A stretch of DNA of 40,965 nt from Actinobacteria bacterium HGW-Actinobacteria-5 (GCA_002843035.1 PHEV01000020.1:1-40965), one strand, 5' to 3'; positions 1 to 9,733 are shown, counted from the first letter of the stretch. Translations and numbers: made by a program. Notes: a model not told the origin generated them from the letters alone.

Positions 1-2597
1 CCGCCCGGGCCGAGCTTGACGTGCCGGGCCGGGTCGCCACCGCGGGGCAGCCGCTCGGCCTCCATCCGGGCCTTCAGCTTGCGGATCTCGAGCACCTGGG
101 CGTGGCTGAGCCCGCCCTTCGGGTACCGGACGCGGTTGATCGCACGGATCAGCTCCGCGCCGAGCTCGCGGTCGCCGGCGCCCATGGACGCACGCAGCAG
201 GGCCTGGGACTCCCAGGTCGACGACCAGCGTTCGTAATAGGCCTTGTAGGACGCAAGGCTGCGGACCATCGCCCCACCCTTGCCCTCCGGGCGCAGGTCG
301 ATGTCCACCTCGAGTGCAGGGTCCGGGCCCGGCTTCGCCAGCAGGGCACGCAGCCGGCTGACCACCGTGGTCGCCGCCTGCACCGCGCCCGGCGAATCGC
401 TGTCGGCCACCACGAACATCGCGTCGGCGTCGGAGGAGTAGGACACCTCGCGTCCACCCCAGCGGCCCATCGCGATCACGGCGATCGGCGGCACGTCCAT
501 ACCGCGCGAAGCCACCTCGAGCGCCGCGTCGATGGTGGCTCCGGCCAGGTCGCTCAACGCCCGGCCGAGTGCGGGCAGGTCGAGCTCGCCCAGCAGGTCG
601 GCCATCGCCAGCCGCAGCAGTTCACTGCGCCGGGACGCCCGGACCGCACCGATCGCCGCCTCCGGCGAGTCGTAGCGGCGCGCCGCGGTGATCATCTCGG
701 TCAGGATCTCCTCAGCCGGCCGGGGACGCAGCCCCTCCGCGTCGCCGAGGAGTGCGGCGTTCTGCGGTGCGCGCAGCAGCAGGTCCACCGCATAACGGGA
801 GGAGGCGAGAATGCGGGCCATGTGCTCGGCCATCACGTCGCCGTCCCGCAGCGCACGGAGGTACCACGGTGTACTACCGAGCTCCTCGGACACCGTGCGG
901 AACGCGAGCAGCCCGTGGTCCGGGTTGGGACCGGCGGTGAACCAGGTGAGCATGGCGGGCAGCAACTGCCGCTGGATCTCTGCCTGCCGGGTGATGCCGT
1001 GGCTGAGCGCCTCGATGTGCCGCAGCGCGGCCTTCGGGTCGCCGTAGCCGAGCGCCCGCAGCCGGGTCTCCGCCGCCTCCGAGGTGAGCCGCACCTCCGC
1101 GGACGGGATCCGCGCCACCGCCTCGAGCAGCGGCGAGTAGAACAGCCGCTGGTGCAGCGTGAGCACGCGGCGCGTGGTCGAGCGCCACAGGTGCATCAGT
1201 TCCTTGGGCTCCGGCAGCCCGATCGCGCGGGCGAGCCAGCGCTGGTTGGTCTCGTCGTCGGGCATCAGGTGCGTGCGGCGCAGCCGGTACAGCTGGATGC
1301 GGTGTTCGAGCAGCCGCTGCAGCCGGTACGCCGTGGCGAGGTCGAAGCCGTCCGCGCGACCCACGTAGCCGTGGTCCACCAACGCGTCGAGCGCCTCGAA
1401 GGTGCCGCGCAGCCGCAGCCGCTCGTCCGCCCGCCCGTGCACCAGTTGCAGCAACTGGACGCTGAACTCGACGTCGCGAAGACCGCCCGCGCCCAGCTTG
1501 ATCTCGGTGCTCGCCTCGCGGGCGGGCAGCAGCGAGATCACCCGCCGGCGCATGGCCTGCACCTCGCCGACGAACTCGTCGTTGTCGGCCACCCGCCACA
1601 CCATCGGCCAGACGATGTCGACGAAGGCCTGCGCGAGCGCCAGGTCGCCGGCCATCGGCCGGGCCTTCAGCATCGCCTGGAACTCCCAGTTCTTCGCCCA
1701 CTTCTCGTAGTAGGCGCGGTGCGAGGCCAGCGTGCGCACGAGCGGGCCGGCCTTACCCTCCGGGCGCAGGGCTGCGTCGATCTGCCAGATCGTGCCCGCG
1801 CCGGTGTGCGCAGAGCAGACCCGGGACAGCGCGCTGACCAGCCGGGTCGCCAGGCCCACCGCCGTGCCCAGGTCGCAGACCGGCTCGCCGTCGGCGTCGC
1901 ACGCCGGCTCGGCGACGTACAGCACGTCCACGTCGCTGACGTAGTTGAGTTCGCGCGCACCGGTCTTGCCCAGCGCAACGATCCCGAGCCGGCACTTCTC
2001 CCACCCCGGAACCTCACCCCGGGCGAGTGCCAGCGCCGTCTCGACCGTCGCATCGGCGAGATCGGCGAGCTCTCCGGCCACGTCGGGCAGGTCGGCCAGC
2101 GCGTCGGCGGCGGTCAGGTCCCGCGCCGCGAGCCGCAGCAGGGCCCGGCGGTAGGCCCGCCGCAGGTCGTCGGAACGGGTGTGATCGGCGACGGGGTCGG
2201 CACTGCCGGGATCGGCGCCAACCGCCTCCAGCAGCTCCGTGCGCAGCTCCGCTGCGGGCCGCCGGGCCACGCTGCCGATCAGTGCGGACACATCGTCGGG
2301 GTGGTTGCCGAGGTGCTGGTTGAGCGCAACGCTCGCGCCGAGCACGGCGACCAGCCGGCGGCCGAAGCCCGGATCCCGGCCGATCTCGCCGAGCAACCCC
2401 GGGCGCGCACCGACGAGCTGGTGGAAGCCGGCCAGCGCGAGATCCGGATCAGCGGTGCCGGGAAGCTCAGCCAGCGCCCACTCGACCTGCTCCGGGGTGC
2501 CCTCCTGCTGCCAGGACTCGACCATCGCCGCGGCTGCGGCCGCATCAGCGAAGCCGAGTCGGGCCAGACGGGCGGGCTGGCTGTCGATGCGGCTCAC
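1..2597 (-). CDS. glnE: Bifunctional glutamine synthetase adenylyltransferase / adenylyl-removing enzyme, C-terminus off the window
   Basis: GlnE attaches AMP to, or removes it from, the regulatory tyrosine of class I glutamine synthetase, setting enzyme activity by nitrogen status. The minus strand reads open for 865 codons from GTG at 2597 to the window edge. Two nucleotidyltransferase modules are visible: an ALGKTGARELNYVSDVD stretch near residue 215 and a matching AMGRWGGREVSYSSDAD stretch near residue 710, each with the G-S-D-x-D type metal site. This two-module layout is diagnostic. Family members are about 950-1000 residues, so roughly 100 residues are missing on the left. The start is chosen because a TAGCAT -10 element ends 7 bases before GTG, which fits a leaderless message. 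The long plus-strand reading frame opposite is a shadow. Confidence 0.96.
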   Translation of the reverse strand, partial: MSRIDSQPARLARLGFADAAAAAAMVESWQQEGTPEQVEWALAELPGTADPDLALAGFHQLVGARPGLLGEIGRDPGFGRRLVAVLGASVALNQHLGNHPDDVSALIGSVARRPAAELRTELLEAVGADPGSADPVADHTRSDDLRRAYRRALLRLAARDLTAADALADLPDVAGELADLADATVETALALARGEVPGWEKCRLGIVALGKTGARELNYVSDVDVLYVAEPACDADGEPVCDLGTAVGLATRLVSALSRVCSAHTGAGTIWQIDAALRPEGKAGPLVRTLASHRAYYEKWAKNWEFQAMLKARPMAGDLALAQAFVDIVWPMVWRVADNDEFVGEVQAMRRRVISLLPAREASTEIKLGAGGLRDVEFSVQLLQLVHGRADERLRLRGTFEALDALVDHGYVGRADGFDLATAYRLQRLLEHRIQLYRLRRTHLMPDDETNQRWLARAIGLPEPKELMHLWRSTTRRVLTLHQRLFYSPLLEAVARIPSAEVRLTSEAAETRLRALGYGDPKAALRHIEALSHGITRQAEIQRQLLPAMLTWFTAGPNPDHGLLAFRTVSEELGSTPWYLRALRDGDVMAEHMARILASSRYAVDLLLRAPQNAALLGDAEGLRPRPAEEILTEMITAARRYDSPEAAIGAVRASRRSELLRLAMADLLGELDLPALGRALSDLAGATIDAALEVASRGMDVPPIAVIAMGRWGGREVSYSSDADAMFVVADSDSPGAVQAATTVVSRLRALLAKPGPDPALEVDIDLRPEGKGGAMVRSLASYKAYYERWSSTWESQALLRASMGAGDRELGAELIRAINRVRYPKGGLSHAQVLEIRKLKARMEAERLPRGGDPARHVKLGPG

Positions 2598-2604
2598 CCC
2601 AGTG

Positions 2605-2614
2605 ATGCTAGCGT
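2605..2614. promoter_or_regulatory. Overlapping divergent -10 elements of glnE and the SCP2-like gene
   Basis: The ten bases ATGCTAGCGT hold a minus-strand -10 (TAGCAT, 2610-2605) and a plus-strand -10 (TAGCGT, 2609-2614) that share two bases. Each lies 7 bases before a GTG start, at 2597 and 2622. Both genes look leaderless, and two polymerases could not occupy the site together. Confidence 0.6.
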
Positions 2615-2621
2615 CTGGACC

Positions 2622-3005
2622 GTGGCCAGGTCGGTGTCGGCAGAGCAGGTCCAGCAGCTCCGCGCCACCGTCGCCACCCTCACCCGGGAGGCGGGCGGCG
2701 CACTCCCCCGCACGGAACTCGCCGGTGCCTCCCGCACGGTGTGCGCACTCCTGGCCGCGCGCTATCCCGGCGGGTCCGTCGAACTGCGCGTCCCGCCGTT
2801 CGCCGCGGTCCAGCTCGGCATCGGGGAACGGGGACGGCACACCCGCGGCACCCCACCCAACGTCGTCCAGACCGACGCGGTCACCCTGCTCCGGCTCGCC
2901 GGGGGCAACCTGGCCTGGGCCGAAGCGCTCGCGACCCACGCCGTACGAGCCTCCGGCGTCCACAGCGACCTGGCCGCACTGTGGCCCCTGCCCGAGCTCG
3001 TCTGA
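2622..3005 (+). CDS. Small SCP2-like (sterol carrier family) protein
   Basis: A 127-residue protein resembling the bacterial SCP-orthologue family seen in actinobacteria. The C-terminal half carries the recognisable pattern GTPPNVVQTDAVTLLRLAGG, then LAWAEA and an ASGVHSDL-ALWPL tail. The family is related to lipid-binding SCP2 domains, but the biochemical role of these short actinobacterial proteins is not established. There is no signal peptide or membrane segment, so it should be cytoplasmic. The GTG start follows a TAGCGT -10 element by 7 bases with no ribosome site, which fits leaderless translation. It is divergent from glnE and shares its promoter core. The family call rests on remembered motif patterns. 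Confidence 0.8.
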   Translation: MARSVSAEQVQQLRATVATLTREAGGALPRTELAGASRTVCALLAARYPGGSVELRVPPFAAVQLGIGERGRHTRGTPPNVVQTDAVTLLRLAGGNLAWAEALATHAVRASGVHSDLAALWPLPELV

Positions 3006-3183
3006 GCGGAGGCCCCCGCACCCGCAGGGAGGAGCGGTGCCCCGCGGCATCCCGCAGAGGGTGCGGCGTCCCGACAATGAGGGCCCACCGAAGGCTCGGA
3101 GCGGGGGCACAGCCAAACCACAGGCTCGCACAGCATCGACCACAGGTCGGACCCCTAACTTCTCAAACGTGGCAACGCGCTTT

Positions 3184-3189
3184 GAGGAG
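3184..3189 (+). promoter_or_regulatory. Ribosome binding site of the first export-operon gene
   Basis: GAGGAG lies 11 bases before ATG 3201. The stretch 3006-3183 before it has no gene and no clear -10 element that I can defend. Confidence 0.5.
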
Positions 3190-3200
3190 AACAGCACGCG

Positions 3201-4468
3201 ATGACAACTGAAGAGACCGGGTTCCCGGCAGACAGTCCCGACGCCCCGCGAAAGCGTCGGATGACCTGGAAGAAGTGGCTGGCCCTCGGTGTCGCCGCGG
3301 TCATCGTGCTGGGCGGCGCGGGCGTCGGCACGTTCCTGCTGCTGCGCGGAAGCCAGTCCAGTGCGGCGACAACCTTCAGCCGCACCGTCCAGGCCACGAA
3401 GGGCACCCAGACGCTCAGCGTCAGCCTCGACGGAACGCTCAGCCCGCAGAAGGAGTCGGACGTCAACTTCGCCGTCTCCGGCACCGTGACGAAGGTCGCG
3501 GTGAAGGCGGGCGCCGCCGTGAAGAAGGGCCAGAAGCTGGCCACCATCGACGACTCCGAACTGCAGAACGCCGTCGACCTGGCCGAGGCCAACCTGACCA
3601 CGGCGGAGGCCAACCTCACCGAGGTCGAGGACAACGACGGCAGCAGCGCGGCGATCCGGTCAGCCAAGGCTCAGGTCACCTCAGCCTCTGCAGCGCTGAC
3701 CAGTGCCAAGCAGGATCTGAAGGACGCAACGCTCCGCTCCCCCATCGCCGGCACCGTGGCGAGCGTGGACGTCGAGGTCGGCGACTCGGTCGGATCCAGC
3801 TCGGGCGGCTCGGGCTCGTCCGGCTCGTCCGGCTCGACCAGCGGTAGCAGCAGCTCGTCCAGCACCGCCCAGTTCGTGATCATCGCGACCTCGAAGTGGA
3901 AGGTCGAGGGCAGCATCAGCGCGTCCGACCTGTCCAGCGTGAAGGCCGGCCAGAAGGTGTCGGTGACCACGGACGCGACCACGGACGCCCTCACCGGAAC
4001 GGTGGCCTCCGTGGGCATCGTGGCCACCTCGACCAGCGACAACGGCACCGCAACCTTCCCGGTGGTGATCACGCTCAGTGGCACGCACAAGGATCTGTAC
4101 TCCGGCACCACCGCGACCGCGGTGATCACGACCGGTACCTACGACGACGTGCTCACGGTGCCGACCGCGGCGATCAGGACCGAGAACGACAAGACCGTGG
4201 TGACCAAGGTCACCGACGGCTCGAACAGCACGGTCGAGGTCGAGGTCGGCAAGGTGTTCGGCAACTACACCCAGGTCACCAGCGGACTGAGCGAGGGCGA
4301 CTCGGTGCTGATCACGTTCACCCGGCCCAGCTCGTCCTCCACCTCGTCCAGCAGCCAGGAAGGCGGCGGTCTTCTCGGTGGCGCCGGTGCCGGTGGCCTG
4401 GACGGAAACGCCGGCGGCGGTCCCGCCGGCGGCGGGGCCCCGCCCGGCGGCAGCGGTCAAGGTGGTCG

Positions 4469-4472
<4 letters not shown>
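3201..4472 (+). CDS. HlyD/MacA-like membrane-fusion (adaptor) protein
   Basis: This 423-residue protein is the extracytoplasmic adaptor of a MacAB-type ABC exporter. A basic cytoplasmic tail is followed by one membrane anchor at about residues 27-50. Next come a barrel-sandwich (lipoyl-like) half with FAVSGTVTKVAVKAG, a short coiled-coil hairpin (AEANLTTAEANLTEVEDN), the second lipoyl half (LRSPIAGTVASVDVEVGD), then beta-barrel and membrane-proximal domains. Ser/Gly-rich runs interrupt the second lipoyl half, and the C-terminal 40 residues are almost all Gly, Ala and Pro. Its stop overlaps the ATPase start, so the genes are translationally coupled. In a monoderm the adaptor cannot meet an outer-membrane channel, and its substrate is unknown. 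Confidence 0.88.
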
Positions 4473-5175
<703 letters not shown>

Positions 5176-5179
<4 letters not shown>

Positions 5180-6349
5180 TGGGCTGGACGGAGACGCTGC
5201 GCACAGCGGTCTCCGCACTCAATGCGCGCCGGATGCGCTCGGCGCTGACCATGCTCGGCATCCTGATCGGAATCGCAGCGGTGATGCTCACCGTCGGCCT
5301 CGGCCAGGGCGCCCAGCAGCAGATCACTGACCAGATCAACTCGCTCGGCTCCAACCTGATCTCGGTCTCGCCCTCGCAGTCGTCCTCCGGCGGCTTCCGC
5401 GGCGGCGGCAGCGCGGTGTCCACCCTGACCATGCAGGACGCCGCCATGCTGGCCGACCCGGCGATCGCACCCGATGTGGTGGCTGTCGCGCCCACGTCGT
5501 CGACCAGCGGCTCGCTGCAGTCGTCGGAGACTACGTGGACCTCGACGGTGGTCGGCACGGTGCCCGAGTGGCTGACCGTGCGGGCCCGGAGCGTCGAGAC
5601 CGGACGGTTCTTCACGCAGTCCGAAGTGGACTCCTCTGCGAACGTCGCCGTGATCGGGTCCGAGACGTCGAGCGAGCTGTTCACCAGCGTCTCCCCGGTT
5701 GGCCAGATGATCAGCGTGAACGGTCAGTCGTTCACGGTCATCGGCGTGTTGAAGTCCGAGGGCTCCTCGACGACCAGCAGCCTGGACGACACCGTGCTGG
5801 TGCCGATCACCACGTTCGCTTCCCGGCTGTCGACCTCGAGCAGCGCCAACAGCGTGTCCACCATCTACCTCTCCGGCAAGGACACCGACAGCCTGGGACA
5901 ACGCCGACTTCACGGTGAGCACCCAGGCGTCCCTGGTTGAGACCGCGACGTCCGTGACGGGCATCCTGACCCTGTTGCTCGGCGGAATCGCCGCGATCTC
6001 CCTGCTCGTGGGCGGCATCGGCGTGATGAACATCATGCTGGTGTCGGTGAGCGAGCGCGTCCGGGAGATCGGCCTGCGCAAGGCACTCGGTGCGACCCCG
6101 GGTGTGATTCGCCGCCAGTTCCTGGTGGAGGCCGGCATTCTCGGCGTGCTCGGTGGCCTGATCGGCGTGGGCCTGGGCTTCGCCGGGGCAGCCATCCTGA
6201 CCCCGATCCTGAGCATGACCGTGCTCATCTCCATTCCGGCGACACTGATCGCCCTGGTGGTTTCCCTTGGCATCGGCCTGGTGGCCGGCGTCTACCCCGC
6301 CTCCAGGGCGGCCAAGCTCGCGCCGATCGACGCACTGAGGAGTGAATGA
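5176..6349 (+). pseudogene. MacB-like ABC permease, interrupted by a frameshift and probable short deletion
   Basis: The product should be the membrane subunit of the exporter: one N-terminal helix (ALTMLGILIGIAAVMLTVGL), a large extracellular MacB-PCD domain, then three helices near the end. The first part runs in frame from ATG 5176 (AGGAG upstream) to a stop at 5938-5940. The FtsX-like C-terminal part continues in the next frame, with VSTQASLVETATSV followed by GGIGVMNIMLVSVSERVREI, ending at 6349. The break lies near 5895-5915. Homologues as I remember them have about 20-25 residues at this point that are absent here. One deletion of length 3n+2 would explain both the loss and the frame change. 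Either the gene is broken or the assembly is wrong; both flanking genes are intact. Confidence 0.8.
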
Positions 6350-8055
6350 CCATGAACCGACGACTCCGGGCTGTACTCGGCGCGGGCACCGCCCTGGCCG
6401 TGGTGGCCGGCATCGGGATCGGCGTCGCCACCTCCTCGAGCGCCGCCAGCCAGCGCTACGTGACCGCCGTCGCTGCCACCGGCGACGTCACCCAGAGCTA
6501 CACCGCGACCGGCACGATCAGCCGCAAGAACACCTCTGTGGCGTCGTTCGCCGTCAGCGGCACGGTGAAGAAGGTCTCCGTTGCCGTGGGCGACGAGGTC
6601 GTGGCCGGCGACACCCTCGCCGTGCTGAACAAGGGTCAGCTGCGACTCGCCGTCCTGAATGCCACCACCGGCGTCGCGCAGGCGGAGGCGTCGCTGTACG
6701 CCGCGCAGCACCCGTCCAGTTCATCGGGTGCCGGTTCGGCGAGTTCGAGCACGTCCCGCTCGTCCTCGACGGGGGGTGCCACCGCTGCGACCGTGCTGAT
6801 CGACCCGACCGTCCTGAACGAGGCCGCCTCGCGGGTGAACCTCGCCGTCCTGGACGAGGCGGACAAGTGCAACGCGATCTTCGCAGCCATCCTGCCCGCG
6901 GCGGACACCGGCACCGACAGCGGCGGCTCGAGCTCCGCAGCAGGAGACGCCTCCCCGTCGGCGAGCGCCACCCCGACCGCGACCGAGTCGGCAACCCCGA
7001 CCGGCTCCGCTTCCGCCCAGGAGACCGGTTCGACGTCCTCGGAGGAGGCCAAGGCCTCCGCAACGGCGACCGCGTCGCAGCTGGCCAGGACGCTGGACTC
7101 CGACTCGTTTACCGACCAGCAGCTCCAGGACTGCGCGAACGCGCGCGCCGAGGTGATCGCAGCCAACGCGAATCTTCAGCAGGTCGTCGCGCAGCTGACC
7201 CGCCCCGGCGGTGCCGGCGGCAAGACCTCCGGCGGCTCGGTGAAGACGAGTTCCAGCTCCTCCACCACGGTGAGCAAGGCCGCTGTCGCGAAGGCCAGGG
7301 CGAGCCTGCTCAGCGCCCAGCAGACCCTGGCGTCGGCGCAGGAGGACCTGTCGAACGCGACCCTGGTCGCGCCGATCTCCGGCACCGTCGGCGTGGTGGG
7401 CCTGAGCGTGGGCGCCAGCGCGTCCGCCGGCTCGATCACGATCGTGGGCACCGGGAGCGCGGTGGTCAGCTTCGAACTGCCGCTGACGACCCGCGAGCTG
7501 GTGAAGGTCGGCCAGGAGGCGACGGTGACCCCGGCCGGTTCCCGCAAGACGCTCACCGGCAAGATCACCAGCATCGCCTCGATCGAGACCAGTGGCACCA
7601 GCGGGGACACCCCGACCTACGCCACCACGGTGTCGGTGAGCGACGCGTCCGGCCTCCTGGCGAGCGGCGCCAAGGCTTCCGTGCTGATCCCGGTCACGGC
7701 CGAGACGAGCGTGCTGCGCCTGCCCGCCTCCGCGGTGACCCCGACCGGCACCGGCGCCGCGACCGTCCAGGTCGTGGACAGTGCCAACGCGACCAGCGCC
7801 TCGACCGTCACGGTGAAGACCGGCGCGGTCGGCGGCGGCTGGGTGCAGATCACCTCAGGGTTGGAGGCCGGGCAGATCGTGGTGCTGGCCGACAGCACGG
7901 CGGCGATTCCGGAGAACCAGAACTTCCGGCGGCGCTCGAGTTCATCCTCCTCGGCGTCAGCATCGGCCTCGGCGTCAGCATCGGCCTCGGCGGTGGCGAC
8001 AGGGCAGGCCAGCGGCGGGGCCGCTCCAGTGCCGAGCGCGTCAACCGGCCGCTGA
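6346..8055 (+). CDS. Second HlyD-like adaptor protein with low-complexity insertions
   Basis: This 569-residue secreted or anchored protein begins with a basic segment and one hydrophobic helix (residues ~7-30). It has the two lipoyl half-motifs of membrane-fusion proteins: SFAVSGTVKKVSVAVGDEVV near residue 70 and LVAPISGTVGVVGLSVGA near 340. A long Ser/Thr/Ala/Glu-rich insert separates them, and two cysteines (DKCNAI and LQDCANA) flank that insert. A beta-barrel region follows, then a tail of alternating Ala-Ser. ATG 6346 overlaps the permease stop, but GAGGAG at 6337-6342 is better spaced for the in-frame ATG at 6352. It probably serves the same exporter, giving two adaptors for one ATPase/permease pair. 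Confidence 0.82.
   Translation: MTMNRRLRAVLGAGTALAVVAGIGIGVATSSSAASQRYVTAVAATGDVTQSYTATGTISRKNTSVASFAVSGTVKKVSVAVGDEVVAGDTLAVLNKGQLRLAVLNATTGVAQAEASLYAAQHPSSSSGAGSASSSTSRSSSTGGATAATVLIDPTVLNEAASRVNLAVLDEADKCNAIFAAILPAADTGTDSGGSSSAAGDASPSASATPTATESATPTGSASAQETGSTSSEEAKASATATASQLARTLDSDSFTDQQLQDCANARAEVIAANANLQQVVAQLTRPGGAGGKTSGGSVKTSSSSSTTVSKAAVAKARASLLSAQQTLASAQEDLSNATLVAPISGTVGVVGLSVGASASAGSITIVGTGSAVVSFELPLTTRELVKVGQEATVTPAGSRKTLTGKITSIASIETSGTSGDTPTYATTVSVSDASGLLASGAKASVLIPVTAETSVLRLPASAVTPTGTGAATVQVVDSANATSASTVTVKTGAVGGGWVQITSGLEAGQIVVLADSTAAIPENQNFRRRSSSSSSASASASASASASAVATGQASGGAAPVPSASTGR
7951..7986 (+). repeat. Two tandem 18-bp repeats encoding an Ala-Ser linker
   Basis: The unit TCGGCGTCAGCATCGGCC occurs twice in succession (7951-7968, 7969-7986), followed by a degenerate start of a third copy. 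Because 18 is a multiple of three, copy number could change without breaking the reading frame of the second adaptor. Confidence 0.85.
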
Positions 8056-8075
8056 GTCTCCACCACAACCGACGT

Positions 8076-8107
8076 CGCCGCCGTCCCGGGGTTCCGGGGC
8101 GGCGGCG
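8076..8107 (+). terminator. GC-rich hairpin after the export operon
   Basis: CGCCGCCGTCCCGG (8076-8089) pairs with CCGGGGCGGCGGCG (8094-8107) over a 4-base loop. The 14-bp stem has one G-U pair. It starts 21 bases after the second adaptor stop and lacks a U tract. Confidence 0.7.
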
Positions 8108-8123
8108 ATCCACGTCGGGGCCT

Positions 8124-8169
8124 GCGGGCCCGTCAGGACGAGCCCCCCTGGCATGTCTGACGGGCCCGC
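8124..8169. terminator. Second inverted repeat between convergent genes
   Basis: GCGGGCCCGTCAG (8124-8136) is repeated exactly inverted at 8157-8169, with a 20-base loop. It could end transcription from either side. It is longer-looped than the hairpin just before it and has no U tract. Confidence 0.5.
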
Positions 8170-8355
8170 TCACCAACCGCACCGGATATCTCCACCCCCC
8201 TGGGAGGATCCCGGAGCCAGGCCGCGGCCCGGCGGTCGGTGGCAATCCCCTATTCAACCGCGCGCGCGGCTCCGATCAGCGAACTCGGACACATCCGTAC
8301 ACTCCCGAACGCACGCAGCGGGTCGCCCGACCCTGTCGGCCGGGGCCTGGCGCGA

Positions 8356-9693
8356 CTACAACGCTGGCAGCGAGTTGGTCAGTTCCCACTCCGAGACGTG
8401 GCCGCGGTAGGAGTCGTACTCGGCCTTCTTGTTGCGCAGGAAGAAGTCGAAGACGTGCTCACCCAGGGTGTCGGCGACCAGCTGGGAGTTCTCCATCAGG
8501 TCGATCGCGTTGCCCAGGCTGCGCGGCAGCGGCGAGATCCCCAGCGCCTGGCGCTGCCGGTCGGTCAGCGACCACACGTCGTCCTCGGCACCCTCGGGCA
8601 GCTCGTACTCGTTCTCGATCCCGGCCAGTCCGGCGGCCAGCACCATCGCGTAGGCGAGGTAGGGGTTCGCCGCGGAGTCGATCGAGCGCAGCTCGATCCG
8701 CGCGGACGTGCCCTTGTTCGGCTTGTACATCGGCACCCGCACCAGTGCGGAACGGTTGTTCTGACCCCAGCAGATGTAGCTGGGCGCCTCGGCCCCGGCG
8801 ATCAACCGCTTGTAGGAGTTCACCCAGGGATTCGTCACCGCCGTGATCTCGCCCGCGTGCTTGAGCAGGCCCGCGATGAACTGGCGTCCGATCTTCGACA
8901 GGTGGTACTCGGCGCTCGCGTCGTAGAAGGCGTTGTTGTCGCCCTCGAACAACGAGACGTGCGTGTGCATGCCCGAGCCGGGATGGTTGCTCAGCGGCTT
9001 CGGCATGAAGGACGCGAACATGTTCTGCATCACCGCGACCTCCTTGATCACGACCCGGAAGGTCATGATGTTGTCGGCCATGGTGAGCGCGTCGGCGTAG
9101 CGCAGGTCGATCTCCTGCTGGCCCGGCCCGCCCTCGTGGTGGCTGAACTCCACCGAGATCCCCATCTGCTCGAGCAGGGTGATCGCCTGGCGGCGGAAAT
9201 CCGCGCCCGGGCTGGTGGTGGTGTGGTCGAAGTAGCCGGACTGGTCGGCGGGCACCGGCGGCTGGCCGGGCACGATCGGCCGCTTGAACAGGGAGAACTC
9301 GATCTCGGGGTGGGTGTAGTAGGTGAACCCCATGTCCGAGGCCTTCTTCAGCGCCCGCTTCAGCACGTACCGGGGGTCGGCGAAGGACGGGGCGCCGTCA
9401 GGCAGGCGGATGTCGCAGAACATCCGGGCGGTGCCCTGGGTGGCGCCGCGCCAGGGCAGCAGCTGGAACGTGGACGGGTCGGGGTGGGCCACCATGTCGG
9501 ACTCGTACACGCGCGCGAAGCCCTGGATGGCCGACCCGTCGAACCCGATCCCCTCGGAGAGCGCGCCTTCGAGTTCCGCGGGGGCGACGGCGACGGACTT
9601 CAGGAAGCCCAGGACGTCGGTGAACCAGAGCCGGACGAAGCGGACATCCCGCTCCTCCATGGTGCGGAGCACGAACTCGGTCTGCTTATCCAT
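8356..9693 (-). CDS. glnA2: Glutamine synthetase type I, GlnA2 branch
   Basis: This 445-residue enzyme belongs to the class I glutamine synthetase family (ATP + glutamate + ammonia to glutamine). Catalytic and metal sites are present: HPEIEFSLF, EGGPGQQEIDL, PGSGMHTHVSLF, NKGTSARIELRSIDSAANPY. The region equivalent to the adenylylated tyrosine reads GAEDDVWSLT, with Trp where adenylylated enzymes have Tyr, so GlnE should not control this isoenzyme. Its length matches mycobacterial GlnA2 (about 446). Some actinobacterial GlnA2/GlnA3 proteins act on polyamines instead of ammonia, and sequence alone does not settle the substrate here. A candidate GlnR box lies just upstream. The GlnE target, GlnA1, is not in this window. 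Confidence 0.93.
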   Translation of the reverse strand: MDKQTEFVLRTMEERDVRFVRLWFTDVLGFLKSVAVAPAELEGALSEGIGFDGSAIQGFARVYESDMVAHPDPSTFQLLPWRGATQGTARMFCDIRLPDGAPSFADPRYVLKRALKKASDMGFTYYTHPEIEFSLFKRPIVPGQPPVPADQSGYFDHTTTSPGADFRRQAITLLEQMGISVEFSHHEGGPGQQEIDLRYADALTMADNIMTFRVVIKEVAVMQNMFASFMPKPLSNHPGSGMHTHVSLFEGDNNAFYDASAEYHLSKIGRQFIAGLLKHAGEITAVTNPWVNSYKRLIAGAEAPSYICWGQNNRSALVRVPMYKPNKGTSARIELRSIDSAANPYLAYAMVLAAGLAGIENEYELPEGAEDDVWSLTDRQRQALGISPLPRSLGNAIDLMENSQLVADTLGEHVFDFFLRNKKAEYDSYRGHVSEWELTNSLPAL

Positions 9694-9717
9694 GCAGCCC
9701 AGTCTGCCGCTGGAAGT

Positions 9718-9733
9718 GTTTCAATCTGGTTAC
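9718..9733 (-). promoter_or_regulatory. Candidate GlnR box upstream of glnA2
   Basis: On the minus strand the bases read GTAAC, six bases, GAAAC. This matches the actinobacterial GlnR half-box pair GTnAC-n6-GAAAC exactly. It ends 24 bases before the glnA2 ATG. Only one pair is present; I see no second pair in phase. Confidence 0.5.

Larger units (their letters stand above)
8056..8355. other. 300-base intergenic stretch between convergent genes
   Basis: This gap separates the end of the export operon from the end of glnA2. It holds two strong hairpins in its first third (described separately) and only weak short stems near 8330. No reading frame here looks like a gene. Confidence 0.6.

Noticed and set aside
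21-3005. A 994-codon plus-strand open frame
   Set aside because: Only its last 127 codons (from GTG 2622) look like a protein. The rest is the antisense shadow of glnE, Arg/Gly/His-rich and without domains.
8124-8169. A small RNA or riboswitch in the long inverted repeat
   Set aside because: It is a simple 13-bp stem with a 20-base loop between convergent stops; no conserved RNA motif is visible.
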